From Roseimaritima ulvae (GTDB lineage Bacteria; Planctomycetota; Planctomycetia; Pirellulales; Pirellulaceae): 64,000 bases of DNA. Positions 18,025 to 26,142 of this stretch are shown in pieces. Made by a program: the position numbers and the translations under genes. The stretch's first letter is position 1; each line of letters opens with the position of its first letter. Below the pieces are notes generated by a model. The model was not told the DNA's origin. It did no database searches and saw only the letters and a list, made by a program, of their open reading frames with translations. The stretch spans positions 6,739,404-6,803,403 of the forward strand of contig NZ_CP042914.1 in NCBI RefSeq assembly GCF_008065135.1. Direction: 5' to 3'.

Positions 18025-19803
18025 ATGCTCGGACCGGTCTTTAACCGTGAAGCGACCGTGGCCCCCAAACGGCCGCGTTTATACCTCTCGCGCTCCCTGT
18101 ACCTGTTGACCCTGTTCTTGCTGCTGTGCACCGGTTACCTGGTGTTGTCGGGCATGCGTCCCCTGCGCACGGCGGGGGATTTGTCGCGGTTTGGCGGTTC
18201 GATGTTTCTGCTGTTAGCGCCGCTGCAAATGTTGCTGTTGACGTTTCAAGCCGCCGTGGGCGCGACCAGTAGCGTCGCTCAGGAAAAAGATCGTCGGACA
18301 TTGATCCTGATGCTGTTGACCCGTTTGTCGGGCTTTGAAGTGGTGGTCGGCAAGCTGGCGTCCAGCTTGATCGTGGTGTTGTCGATGTTGGCGGCGGCCC
18401 TGCCGCTGTTCTTGGTACTGCCCTTGTTTGGTGGGGTATCGGCCGGTCAGGTGGCCGACGTGTATGCGGTCACGCTGAGCACGCTGGTGTTCGCCACGGC
18501 GGTCGGCACGGTGGTCGGCCTGTGGCGTGAGAAGACTTTTCAATCGATCGCCTTTACAGTGCTGGCGATCATTTTATGGGTCGCGATTTGGGAAATCGTC
18601 GGGACGGGGATCATCCCTGGGCTGGCCAGCGAATGGGCGGCGTTTGGCAGTCCGATCCGGGCCCTGCTATCGGCCCTGTCGCCGTTGCCGGCCAGCGGCT
18701 CGCTGAGCGTCGGTCCGGCCGTGGGATATTCGCTATTTACCCTCCTGGTAGCCACTGCCGTGACGGCCATCGGAATCGCGCGCGTGCGGGTCTGGAACCC
18801 GTCGCGTGAAGTTCGCATAAAACCTTCCGAATCCGAAACCGAACCTGCCGCGATCGATGGCTCGACGGCCACGGCCGCCACTTGGAAAGCCCGCACGGCG
18901 CGGCCCGTTTGGTCCAACCCGATCCTGTGGCGTGAAGTCCGCACCTGGGCGTATGGCCGCAAGGTCTTGCTGATCCGTTTGGCGTACCTGCTGATCTGCG
19001 CGTTGGTCGCCGCGATCCTGTATGTCAGTGTGCAAAACGGATTGGCTTTTGAACGCACCGGCGTGGGCGGACGCACTCTGCCGGCGGTCACGCTGCCGGT
19101 CGCCGCCATCGGCGTGATCAGCCTGCTGTTGGTCAACGCCTTGGCGGTCAACAGCGTCACGACCGAACGCGACGTGTTGGCGTTGGACCTGCTGATGGTT
19201 ACCGACCTGCGGCCGGCGGAATTTGTGTTTGGTAAAATCTGGGGCGTGCTATACGTGACCAAAGAGATGCTGTTGATTCCACTGGCGATGCTGATCACGC
19301 TGGGCTGGCTGGGCGTGATGACCATTGAAAACACGTTTTATGCGACCACCGGCGCGTTGGTGCTGTATCTGTTTGTGGCCACCGTGGGAGTGCATTGCGG
19401 CCTGAACTATCCGGCCGGACGGACGGCGACGTTGGTCAGTTTGGGCACCGTATTTTTCCTGTGCGTGGGCGTTGCCATCTGCATGGTCATCATGGTCAGT
19501 TTTCGTGGCGCCTTTGAACTGCAGTTGCCGCCGTTTCTGGCCATGATCCTGGGCGGCGGTGCGGGCCTGTACGCGGCCTTGGGCTGGCGGAACCCTTCCT
19601 CGGCGATCTTCGTGGCTTCGTTCACCTTGCCCCTGATCACGTTTTACGCCATCACGCAGTTCCTGCTGCAACGAGACCAATTATTCGTCTGGCTACCGGT
19701 CGTCTGCGGCTACCTGTTTGCCACCGCGGCGATGCTAATTCCGGCGCTCAGCGAGTTTGATGTGTCGCTGGAACAGAACCGTGGCGGGGAGCCCTCGGAG
19801 TGA
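18025..19803 (+). CDS. ABC-2 type transporter permease
   Basis: A 592-aa polytopic protein with about 12 hydrophobic segments in two halves separated by a soluble linker near residues 255-300 (WNPSREVRIKPSESETEP). Features typical of NatB/ABC-2 permeases are VAQEKDRRTLILMLLTRLSG and, in the second half, TTERDVLALDLLMVTDLRPAEFVFGKIWG; both are amphipathic connecting helices. The partner ATPase is not next to it: the gene upstream is divergent (Flp pilin). The 3' end overlaps the following CNNM-family gene by GTGA, so the permease and two CNNM proteins form one tight operon. Substrate unknown. Confidence 0.85.
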   Translation: MLGPVFNREATVAPKRPRLYLSRSLYLLTLFLLLCTGYLVLSGMRPLRTAGDLSRFGGSMFLLLAPLQMLLLTFQAAVGATSSVAQEKDRRTLILMLLTRLSGFEVVVGKLASSLIVVLSMLAAALPLFLVLPLFGGVSAGQVADVYAVTLSTLVFATAVGTVVGLWREKTFQSIAFTVLAIILWVAIWEIVGTGIIPGLASEWAAFGSPIRALLSALSPLPASGSLSVGPAVGYSLFTLLVATAVTAIGIARVRVWNPSREVRIKPSESETEPAAIDGSTATAATWKARTARPVWSNPILWREVRTWAYGRKVLLIRLAYLLICALVAAILYVSVQNGLAFERTGVGGRTLPAVTLPVAAIGVISLLLVNALAVNSVTTERDVLALDLLMVTDLRPAEFVFGKIWGVLYVTKEMLLIPLAMLITLGWLGVMTIENTFYATTGALVLYLFVATVGVHCGLNYPAGRTATLVSLGTVFFLCVGVAICMVIMVSFRGAFELQLPPFLAMILGGGAGLYAALGWRNPSSAIFVASFTLPLITFYAITQFLLQRDQLFVWLPVVCGYLFATAAMLIPALSEFDVSLEQNRGGEPSE

Positions 19804-21077
19804 ACGTCTGGGCTCTGGTCTGGCCATGGCTGATCCCCATGGCGGCGTTGATTGTCTTAAGTGCTTTTTTCAGCAGCAGCGAAGCGGCTCTGTTTTCGCT
19901 GCGGGCCCGCGATCGCCGAACGCTGGCCCGCCGGGGCGCCGCGGGGCGTGCCGCCGACGCCTTGTTGGACCACCCCGAACGCCTGCTTTCGGCCATCCTG
20001 TTTTGGAACCTGCTGGTCAACATGCTGTACTTCGGGATCGCCTCGATCGTGGGCGGCCGGTTGGAGCGAGCGGAGCAGGGCGGCGGCGCGGCAGCGATCG
20101 GATTCACCGTGGCCAGCTTGTTGGCGATCATCTTCTGCAGCGAAATGCTGCCCAAAAGTCTAGCCGTGGTGTCGCCGGTGCGACTGTCGTACTTTATCGG
20201 GGCTCCATTGGCGCTGGCCGTCCGCGTGGTCTCGCCCCTGCTGCCTGGGATCTCGATCGCCAATCTATTTGCTCGCCGCTTGATCTGGCCCGGGTTTAAG
20301 CCCGAAGCGGACCTGGACCTGACGGATATCGAACGCGCCATTGACCTCGGTACCGGCGATGCGGCGCTGGCGGCTCGCGAACGAACCATGCTGCAGCAAT
20401 TGGTGCAAATGGCCGACACCCGCGTCGGCGAATGGATGTGCCCCCGCAGTCAATTGAGGATCGATACCCTGCCGGTCGAGCAGAGCATTTTGCAGCAGCC
20501 TCTGCCGCCCGACGGCTACCTGCTGTTTGCCGAATCGGGCACCGAAGAAGTCGTTGCGGCCGTGGCCGTGCGGCGGCTGCGTCCCAGCCAGATCGACGAC
20601 TTGGCCAGCTGGGTGGAATCCGTGTTATACGTCCCTTGGTCAGCCACCGTCTCGCACGCCTTGGATGTGATGTGCCAACAGGACCGGCACGTGGCCGCCG
20701 TAGTAAATGAATACGGCGAAACCATCGGCGTGTTGACGATGGACGACATCATGCGGCAATTGCTCAGCGGCCCCGATCGTAATCCCTACCACGCGGCCCA
20801 CACCCAAATTGAAGAGATCGAACCCGGCGTGCTGCGGGTATCCGGGACCACCAGCGCCCGTCGCTTAGCCAAACAACTCGGGCTGCCGCGTCCGGAAGGT
20901 CGCAACGTGACCGTCACCGGTTGGATGCAGCGTTTGAACGAGCGAGTGCCTCGGGTGGGCGACACCTGTGTTTGGGAAAACTACCAGTTGACCGTCTGCG
21001 GAGAATACGAAGATGCCACGTTGTCGATCGAAATTCGCCCACTGACCGACGGCTCCGACGGGGAGCGGGCGCGATGA
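19800..21077 (+). CDS. CNNM/CorC-HlyC family transporter protein
   Basis: A 425-aa membrane protein of the HCC/CNNM family (TlyC/CorC-like, often labelled hemolysin). GTG 19800 is the start, overlapping the permease stop. Residues about 1-180 are the DUF21 membrane domain, with the signature ALIVLSAFFSSSEAALFSL. A CBS pair follows (about 200-320, including HVAAVVNEYGETIGVLTMDD), and the C-terminal CorC_HlyC domain (about 340-420) reads PGVLRVSGTTSARRLAKQL. CNNM relatives export or regulate Mg2+ and other divalent cations. Overlap with the next gene is ATGA. A second, shorter paralogue follows directly, suggesting a heteromeric pair. Confidence 0.9.
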   Translation: MNVWALVWPWLIPMAALIVLSAFFSSSEAALFSLRARDRRTLARRGAAGRAADALLDHPERLLSAILFWNLLVNMLYFGIASIVGGRLERAEQGGGAAAIGFTVASLLAIIFCSEMLPKSLAVVSPVRLSYFIGAPLALAVRVVSPLLPGISIANLFARRLIWPGFKPEADLDLTDIERAIDLGTGDAALAARERTMLQQLVQMADTRVGEWMCPRSQLRIDTLPVEQSILQQPLPPDGYLLFAESGTEEVVAAVAVRRLRPSQIDDLASWVESVLYVPWSATVSHALDVMCQQDRHVAAVVNEYGETIGVLTMDDIMRQLLSGPDRNPYHAAHTQIEEIEPGVLRVSGTTSARRLAKQLGLPRPEGRNVTVTGWMQRLNERVPRVGDTCVWENYQLTVCGEYEDATLSIEIRPLTDGSDGERAR

Positions 21078-22027
21078 CGTTAGCGATCGTCTTGCTGATC
21101 ACCGGGCTGGCGCTGAGTGCCTTTTTCAGCGGCAGCGAAACGGGCATGTACCGCGTGTCGCGAATCCGTGTCGTGCTGGACGGTCTGTCCGGTGGCTGGA
21201 CGGCCCGCGGTCTGGTGTGGCTGCTGAATCACTCGGCGGTGTTCATCGCCACCGCCCTGGTGGGCAACAATCTGGCCAACTACCTGACCAGCCTGGCCAT
21301 CGTGTTGGGCGTGCAAGCCGGTTTCCACGGCGGGGCCAGTTCCGAGTTATTGGGTACCATCCTGATGACGCCGGTCATCTTTGTGCTGGGAGAACTGTTG
21401 CCCAAATTCCTGTTCTACCACGCGCCCTACCGGCTGCTGACGCTGGCCCGCCCGCTGCTGTTGTTCTTCACGCTGTTGTTCATGCCGGTCTCGCTGCTGC
21501 TGGGCCAGTTGGCGCGGGGGCTGCGTTACCTGACGGGCGAAACCCCTTTCCATGTCCGCCTGGGAATGGCTCGGCGAGAACTCGAACAAGTCCTGCGTGA
21601 GGGACACGAGGCGGGAATTTTGGCCGGCAGCCAACGCGTGTTGGCGCAAAACGTCTTCGAAGTTGGCAACCAGTCGGCCGTCCGCTTTGGCGTCCCGTTA
21701 TCGCGTCTGGCTACCATCGACGCCGGCGACGATCGCGACGTGGCCTGCGCCGCAGCCCGGCGACAAGGCCATCCGATCGTGTTGGTGCGCCGCGGGAACG
21801 CGGTCGTTGGCTTTCTGCTGTATGCTGACCTGCTGAACGATCAACTGCCCCCCGAACCGATGCCGGTGCTGCAAGCCAGCGCCGCGGACAAACATCTATC
21901 GGTGTTGCTGCGACTGTACGAAGCCGGGTCGGACGTGGCGGTGCTGACCGATCAAGACGGCAAGACGCGGAGCGTGGTCACACGCCGCCAATTATTGCTG
22001 CCCCTGATGACCGCTAACCGTAGCTAG
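21074..22027 (+). CDS. CNNM family protein lacking CorC_HlyC domain
   Basis: A 317-aa paralogue of the preceding protein. The DUF21 domain starts LLITGLALSAFFSGSETGMYRVSR, with PELLPK-like FVLGELLPKFLFYHAPYRLL; a degenerate CBS pair follows (ARRQGHPIVLVRRGNAVVGF and SDVAVLTDQDGKTRSVVTRR). The C-terminal CorC_HlyC domain is absent: the protein ends soon after the second CBS. ATG 21074 overlaps the upstream stop. The gene ends in a 4-bp convergent overlap with the reverse-strand gene at 22024. Adjacent long and short CNNM forms are frequent in bacteria and may associate. Confidence 0.88.
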   Translation: MTLAIVLLITGLALSAFFSGSETGMYRVSRIRVVLDGLSGGWTARGLVWLLNHSAVFIATALVGNNLANYLTSLAIVLGVQAGFHGGASSELLGTILMTPVIFVLGELLPKFLFYHAPYRLLTLARPLLLFFTLLFMPVSLLLGQLARGLRYLTGETPFHVRLGMARRELEQVLREGHEAGILAGSQRVLAQNVFEVGNQSAVRFGVPLSRLATIDAGDDRDVACAAARRQGHPIVLVRRGNAVVGFLLYADLLNDQLPPEPMPVLQASAADKHLSVLLRLYEAGSDVAVLTDQDGKTRSVVTRRQLLLPLMTANRS

Positions 22028-22311
22028 TCGCGGCTGTAGCCCAATTGCTGAATCACCGACAGCATCTCTTCAAAGGTGATATAGCGGCGCCGATGACGCG
22101 CCTTGTAGCCATCGATGGCGAGCGCCAATTCCCGCGCGTCTTCCGACAAATTCTGGTGCGAACTGCCGAATTGCCGACGGTCGCGAACGGGTGTTTCATC
22201 CGCGCTGCGGCGGTCAACAAACCGCTTCAGGTTCGCAGGAACAAGTGGCGCAGGATCCGTTGAGTTACCTGCGGCCGCGTTGGGGGAAGTTTGCATCAGC
22301 TGGTTCCACAC
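22024..22311 (-). CDS. Small hypothetical protein
   Basis: A 95-aa soluble protein I cannot assign to a named family. The first ~45 residues look disordered (NAAAGNSTDPAPLVP). The C-terminal 45 are helical and well formed (LSEDARELALAIDGYKARHR, then RRYITFEEMLSVIQQLGY), similar in feel to a short DNA- or protein-binding helical bundle. The 3' end overlaps the CNNM gene on the other strand by 4 bp. The conserved-looking C-terminus and normal codon use support a real gene. Confidence 0.6.
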   Translation of the reverse strand: MWNQLMQTSPNAAAGNSTDPAPLVPANLKRFVDRRSADETPVRDRRQFGSSHQNLSEDARELALAIDGYKARHRRRYITFEEMLSVIQQLGYSRD

Positions 22312-22707
22312 ACTAGGACAAGAAAAGACGCGGGGGTCCGTAACACTGCAACCCTAGCCCGCGAATCGAGAGCAGGCAAATCGAATCCACGACGATCCCT
22401 GTCGCACTCGCCAAACGGTACTGCCGGTCGTAACGATCGTGCCCAACAGGCAAGCTTTCAGGCCCGCACGCGCAAACGTAGCATGGGCCCCCGGCCCGTG
22501 TATTCCGACCGTAGCATGGGCCCCCGGCCCGTGTGCAAAAGTAGCAGGAGCCCCCGAGGTGGACCGTTAAATAGATCGTCCGGCGAGCCTCCCGTTACCC
22601 GGCGTTCTTAATCGCCCGCCGAAGAATGGCGACGTGCAAAATGAGCATTGCAATTCCCTCTCCTCGCGAGCCACACGGGCCAGGGGCCCATGCTACTTTC
22701 CCGACAA
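22312..22707. other. Non-coding interval with GC-rich palindromic repeats
   Basis: 396 bp between the small hypothetical gene start and the TPR gene stop. It holds two good copies of the GTAGCATGGGCCCCCGG element (22478-22501 and 22511-22534), a degenerate copy (22541-22560), and an inverted copy (22673-22696) just past the TPR gene. A TGCAAAATGAGCATTGCAA segment at 22634-22653 resembles a similar AT-rich piece near 51165-51190. No gene is evident. Confidence 0.7.
22478..22534 (+). repeat. GC-rich 24-bp element, two direct copies
   Basis: GTAGCATGGGCCCCCGGCCC followed by GTGT, at 22478-22501 and 22511-22534, separated by 9 bp. The inverted partner at 22673-22696 makes a long-range inverted pair. 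The same element occurs at 30379, 33089, 33182, 47664, 47781, 47815, 47849 and 47883 (start positions), and in variant form at 58874. Confidence 0.85.
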
Positions 22708-23661
22708 TCAGCGCACGGTTTCCTGGGACGCTTCGGCGGCTAACCGTACACGTTGTTCGATCTGAGCTCCCAGCTCATTGCCCAGCGGCGACTGAGGATC
22801 CAGTTCCAAGGCCTTCCGCATGGCCAGCCGAGCGGTTGAGAAATCGTTGGTTTCCAGTGACAGCGAAGCGATCTGCAAGTGCACGTTGGGATCAGCCGGC
22901 GTCTGCCGCGCAGCGATGGCAAAACACTGGGCGGCTTCGTCGGGTCGGCCCAGCTGCCGCATGGCGATGCCCCGCAGCATGTGCACGCGAGTCGGACAGG
23001 CGTGATCGCCGGTGGAGTCGCGGAGGCGGTCGAGCGTCGCCAGCAAGCGATCGTAACGCCCTTGCTGGCGGTATAATTCGGCGGCTTGGATTTGCACTTC
23101 CGGAAAATCGGGTTGTAGGGCCAAAGCCCGGTGGTAGGCCGCCAAAGCCGCTTCGCCCTGGCCGCGGCAGCGAAGGCAGTCACCATGCAGGGCCCAAGCA
23201 TCGGGCAATTCCCGCCCCACCGGCAGCGCCTCGGCGGCCTGCCGTTCGGCGTCCTCCAAATTGCCCAGCTCAAACTGCATGCGGCCCAACCGCACCAGCA
23301 GTTCAGGATGCGAACCGCTCAGCCGGACCGCCGACTGCATGTATTCCACAGCCTGATCACGTTCGTTCCGCCGCCACAACGTCTCGGCCATTCCCCAATT
23401 AGCCCGGTCGTCGGCGCCGTTCAGATCCAGCGCGCCGGCAAACAGATCCTCGGCCGCTTCCCACTGCCCGCGATGCATCGCTTCCAGGCCCTGGCGGGTC
23501 AGCCGCCGGGCGGCGATCGATTGTCGGCTTTCCGATCGGGCGCGAATCGCCCGACATCCCAGGTTGCTGACAATCAACGCCAGCACCAACACACACCACG
23601 CGACGATACGCCATCGCGGCCCAGCCTGGCGGGCGGTTGGATCATGGGGGCGGTTTAACAT
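22708..23661 (-). CDS. TPR-repeat lipoprotein or anchored protein
   Basis: A 317-aa protein with an N-terminal hydrophobic segment (IVAWCVLVLALIVSNLGC) ending in a lipobox-like NLGC, so it is probably a lipoprotein or anchored outside the membrane. Residues about 55-300 form at least six tetratricopeptide repeats (GLEAMHRGQWEAAEDLFAGA, then WGMAETLWRRNERDQAVEYM, and so on, with A/G and Pro at TPR positions). TPR proteins are scaffolds for complexes; the partner here is unknown. The upstream intergenic space is short (about 60 bp), shared with the divergent gene at 23723. Confidence 0.82.
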   Translation of the reverse strand: MLNRPHDPTARQAGPRWRIVAWCVLVLALIVSNLGCRAIRARSESRQSIAARRLTRQGLEAMHRGQWEAAEDLFAGALDLNGADDRANWGMAETLWRRNERDQAVEYMQSAVRLSGSHPELLVRLGRMQFELGNLEDAERQAAEALPVGRELPDAWALHGDCLRCRGQGEAALAAYHRALALQPDFPEVQIQAAELYRQQGRYDRLLATLDRLRDSTGDHACPTRVHMLRGIAMRQLGRPDEAAQCFAIAARQTPADPNVHLQIASLSLETNDFSTARLAMRKALELDPQSPLGNELGAQIEQRVRLAAEASQETVR

Positions 23662-23722
23662 ATCATCCTAGTAACAAATCCCGTGGCCGAAAATCAAGCC
23701 AAGCCTGGAGCCTCAAACCGCT

Positions 23723-24217
23723 ATGCCCGCGACCTTCGATGACTTTGGCGTTCGCTTTATGTACCCCGATAACTGGGAAGTCGCCGAGCGCACCGCCAGC
23801 GACGACTCGGTGGGGGTCACCATCGAATCCCCCGACGGCACGTTCTTTTCCTTCAACCGCTACCCCGACCTGGCGTCGGCTGCGGAATTGATGGCCGACG
23901 TCGAGGCCGCCATGCGTTCGGAATACGACGAACTGGAAGTCCACGTCCCGCAATGTGACGACGCCGGCGAAGGCGAACTGATCCGCGACCTGCAGTTCTA
24001 CTATCTCGACTTGCTGATCGTCTCACGTAACCTGATTATCCCCGACGGAAACGATTTGCTGCTGATTCAGATGCAAAGTGAAAATCGCGACTTCGAAAAG
24101 AACGAGCTGGTATTCGCCGCCATGCTGAAAACGCTTCGCGACCACCTAGCCGAGTCGGCTCCCCACCGCAGCGAAACCCGTTTGACCGCCGACCCCCGCA
24201 ACGCCGGCGGCGTATAG
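23723..24217 (+). CDS. Hypothetical protein, DcrB/PsbP-like fold
   Basis: A 164-aa soluble protein with no signal peptide. The opening FGVRFMYPDNWEVAERTASDD resembles DcrB/PsbP-like and LpqN-like domains, whose first strands read FSIQYPENWE. The segment TIESPDGTFFSFNRYPD and the later RNLIIPDGNDLLLIQMQSENRDF are consistent with one alpha/beta domain of about 140 residues. A low-complexity tail follows. Function unknown. Divergent from the TPR gene. Confidence 0.65.
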   Translation: MPATFDDFGVRFMYPDNWEVAERTASDDSVGVTIESPDGTFFSFNRYPDLASAAELMADVEAAMRSEYDELEVHVPQCDDAGEGELIRDLQFYYLDLLIVSRNLIIPDGNDLLLIQMQSENRDFEKNELVFAAMLKTLRDHLAESAPHRSETRLTADPRNAGGV

Positions 24218-24626
24218 CGAGTCCGGCATTCCGCTTCGCGGCAGACTGAATGAGGAGAAAGGGTGGGGGGGACACGAGCGCCGCTAGGGACCGCCTTTTG
24301 CAAGTCTGACCGTTGGCCTTGTAAGGCTTACATCAACCACCGGCCGAAGAATCGGCCGATCCTTGGTTTTCAGCGACTTTGGAGCTTTGCGAGCGGTTTG
24401 GCACGCCAGATGCTTTAACCTTCTTTCGCCGTCACCGCAGCGTGACCAATCGGGAACGCGGCTTTGGTCGAAGGCTCGACGACGGCCGCAACGATTGCAA
24501 ACTGCGTCTAAGGGAACGGATCGCCGCTACGGCGATCAAACATCACGCTCCGCAACGGAGTATCCCAGCTTCGCAGTGCCCAAGCCGTGGCGTACCGAGC
24601 CGTCGCCGGTTCTGACCAAATCCTAC
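24218..24626. other. 409-bp interval with hairpins, no gene seen
   Basis: Between the DcrB-like gene and the Fur-family gene. It contains a hairpin at 24341-24358 (CGGCCGA-AGAA-TCGGCCG) followed by a T-rich stretch (CCTTGGTTTT), so it may terminate the upstream gene. A smaller hairpin lies near 24316-24327 (GCCTT-GT-AAGGC). At 24399-24414, TGGCACGCCAGATGCT resembles a sigma-54 -24/-12 element with one mismatch, but no gene follows in that direction. Small open frames exist without supporting features. Confidence 0.5.
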
Positions 24627-25163
24627 TCAGACCAGATCCTGCTTGCGTTTTTTACGACGTCGGCGGGAGCAGGCCTGACAGACCCCCTGAATGATCAACC
24701 GATGGTTGCTCACCCGAAAACCCTCCGCAGCGGCCACTTGGTCACGTAACTTGACCAGTTCGTCACTCTGGAATTCGAACAGTTTCTGGCACTTGGTGCA
24801 GTACAGATGATCGTGCTGCGGGTAGCCGTAATCGTGCTCGTAGACCGTCCGTCCATCCAGTTGGAAACTTTTTAACAGCCCCGCGTCGACGAACTCCTTC
24901 AGCGTGCGATAGACCGTCGGGCGGCTAACGTAGTTCGTTTCGCCCTTTCGCGGCAATTGCTCCATCAGCCCATCGACATCGAAGTGCTGGTGGCGGCTGA
25001 ACACCTGATCGACCAGGAACCGCCGTTGCTCGGTGCTCCGCAGCCGCCTGCTGCGCAAGAATTCGTCAAACCGCTCCTGCGGCGAGAGGGCGACTTCGAC
25101 TCGATCGAGTGCTTTGTCCAGCATGGTCTGTAGAGAATCAGCGGAAGAGGAACCGGGTGGCAC
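24627..25163 (-). CDS. Fur-family metal-dependent regulator
   Basis: A 178-aa Fur/Zur/PerR-type repressor. The winged-helix part reads RSTEQRRFLVDQVFSRHQHFD, then YVSRPTVYRTLKEFVDAGLL. The dimerisation part has HDYGYPQHDHLYCTKCQKLFEF and a C-terminal CQAC, so both CxxC pairs of the structural zinc site are present. The start is uncertain: GTG 25163 gives 178 aa; ATG 25124 gives 165 aa and would place the inverted repeat at 25171-25195 at a normal promoter distance. Neither start has a good Shine-Dalgarno. Whether it senses iron, zinc or peroxide cannot be decided from sequence. A basic RRRRKKRKQ tail is unusual. Confidence 0.9.
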   Translation of the reverse strand: MPPGSSSADSLQTMLDKALDRVEVALSPQERFDEFLRSRRLRSTEQRRFLVDQVFSRHQHFDVDGLMEQLPRKGETNYVSRPTVYRTLKEFVDAGLLKSFQLDGRTVYEHDYGYPQHDHLYCTKCQKLFEFQSDELVKLRDQVAAAEGFRVSNHRLIIQGVCQACSRRRRKKRKQDLV

Positions 25164-25170
25164 CCCTACA

Positions 25171-25195
25171 CCATAACGTTGACCAGACGTTATGG
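25171..25195. promoter_or_regulatory. Perfect 9-7-9 inverted repeat upstream of Fur gene
   Basis: CCATAACGT, a 7-bp spacer TGACCAG, then ACGTTATGG. It is the only perfect dyad of this size in this interval and lies 8 bp upstream of the GTG start (47 bp upstream of the ATG alternative). It has no T-run, so it is not a terminator. An autoregulatory operator is the natural reading. Confidence 0.5.
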
Positions 25196-25288
25196 GAAAC
25201 CGGTTAAGCTGAACACGGTGATCCCCGCAGCCGATCTCGCCAGAGACGTCGGTTGTATCACTGCAGCATTAGACATTGAGGGCTCTGT

Positions 25289-25406
25289 CTTCACCCTCCT
25301 TTTCAAGGAGGGTCGAGCCTTAGCGAGGGGAGGTTTCTATAATATTGGCAGCGGCGCGGTCGCCCTCTCCTCGCTGACGCTCGACTCTCCCAGAGGGAGA
25401 GTGAAG
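25289..25406. repeat. MITE-like palindromic repeat, copy 2 (opposite orientation)
   Basis: 118 bp starting CTTCACCCTCCTTTTCAAGG and ending GGGAGAGTGAAG. It is in the opposite orientation to copies 1 and 3 and carries a different, AT-containing centre (TCTATAATATTGGCAG). Terminal hairpins and the shared core are retained; one arm has GAGCCTTAGCG in place of GAGCGTCAGCG. Confidence 0.85.
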
Positions 25407-25487
25407 TAAATCCGTCAATAAACCATTTCACGTCCCCCAGAGATTGGATCGATACGGGGTCCAAACTCCGGCGACTAAGGCTTACGG

Positions 25488-25790
25488 CTAGGCCAGCCGG
25501 TCGAGCAAGCGACTCATCGCCGCGTCTAGCTTTTCAGGCGTTTCGTAACTGCCATCGGCGATTGCCCGGCGAATTTCAGCGACCCGTTCCAGGCGGATCT
25601 CTCCGCCGCCGGCGACGGCTTCCGATGGAGCGGCTCCGCCGGTCTGCTGGACCGCCGAGGACAGATCCAACTGGTCGACGGGCGCGGCCGAGCGCGGACC
25701 CTGAGCCGGTTGAGCTTGGGCTGGGCTGATTCGATTATTGCCCTGCGTCGCTTGGTTGGCTGATACGCGAATGGGGCCGATAATTTGCAT
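25488..25790 (-). CDS. flgM: Anti-sigma-28 factor FlgM
   Basis: A 100-aa FlgM homologue that would hold the flagellar sigma factor FliA inactive until the hook-basal body is complete. The start at 25790 (MQIIGPIRVSANQATQ) follows GGGAG about 10 bp upstream; the longer frame is not supported. The first ~60 residues are low complexity, as in other FlgM proteins, which are largely unfolded. The C-terminal sigma-binding part reads LERVAEIRRAIADGSYETPE, then KLDAAMSRLLDRLA, a close family match. It is 15 kb from the flagellar operon and stands alone, between the Fur-family gene and a CDF transporter. No flgN or fliA is adjacent. Confidence 0.88.
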   Translation of the reverse strand: MQIIGPIRVSANQATQGNNRISPAQAQPAQGPRSAAPVDQLDLSSAVQQTGGAAPSEAVAGGGEIRLERVAEIRRAIADGSYETPEKLDAAMSRLLDRLA

Positions 25791-26142
25791 CTTTGGATTG
25801 CTCCCTATGGGATGTAGTTGCCCAACCAGCCCGAACACCGCAAAGGTATATCAGGAGGTGACTGGACGGCGCAAGTGGAAAAGTCACCACAAATCGCTCC
25901 GCGAGATGTCTCAGTGTGACGGTTTCCGCAGGTCCGGGGCGCCGCAATCCGTGTCCCTAATGGGATGCAATCCATAGCAGAAGAGGGACTTCGCTGCGCG
26001 AGTAGACGGAAACCGTTAGTACTTATCGGCCTGCCCACCCGCAAACTCCAGTCAACTGCTCCGCTACGGTGCGAATTCTTGCGGCAATTCGGACGACTCG
26101 GAGGCTATCAGGAACCGCCACCGCAGTGCAAGATGAGCTGCC
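25791..26142. other. 352-bp divergent intergenic region
   Basis: Separates flgM (reverse) from the CDF gene (forward) and so should hold two promoters. No confident -35/-10 pair was found. A short sequence CCCTATGGGATG (25803-25814) recurs as CCCTAATGGGATG (25955-25967). No gene is seen. Confidence 0.4.

Noticed and set aside
25776-25783. GCCGATAA resembling a sigma-28 -10 element beside flgM
   Set aside because: It lies inside flgM's own 5' coding end on the opposite strand, with no matching -35 (TAAA) at the proper distance.
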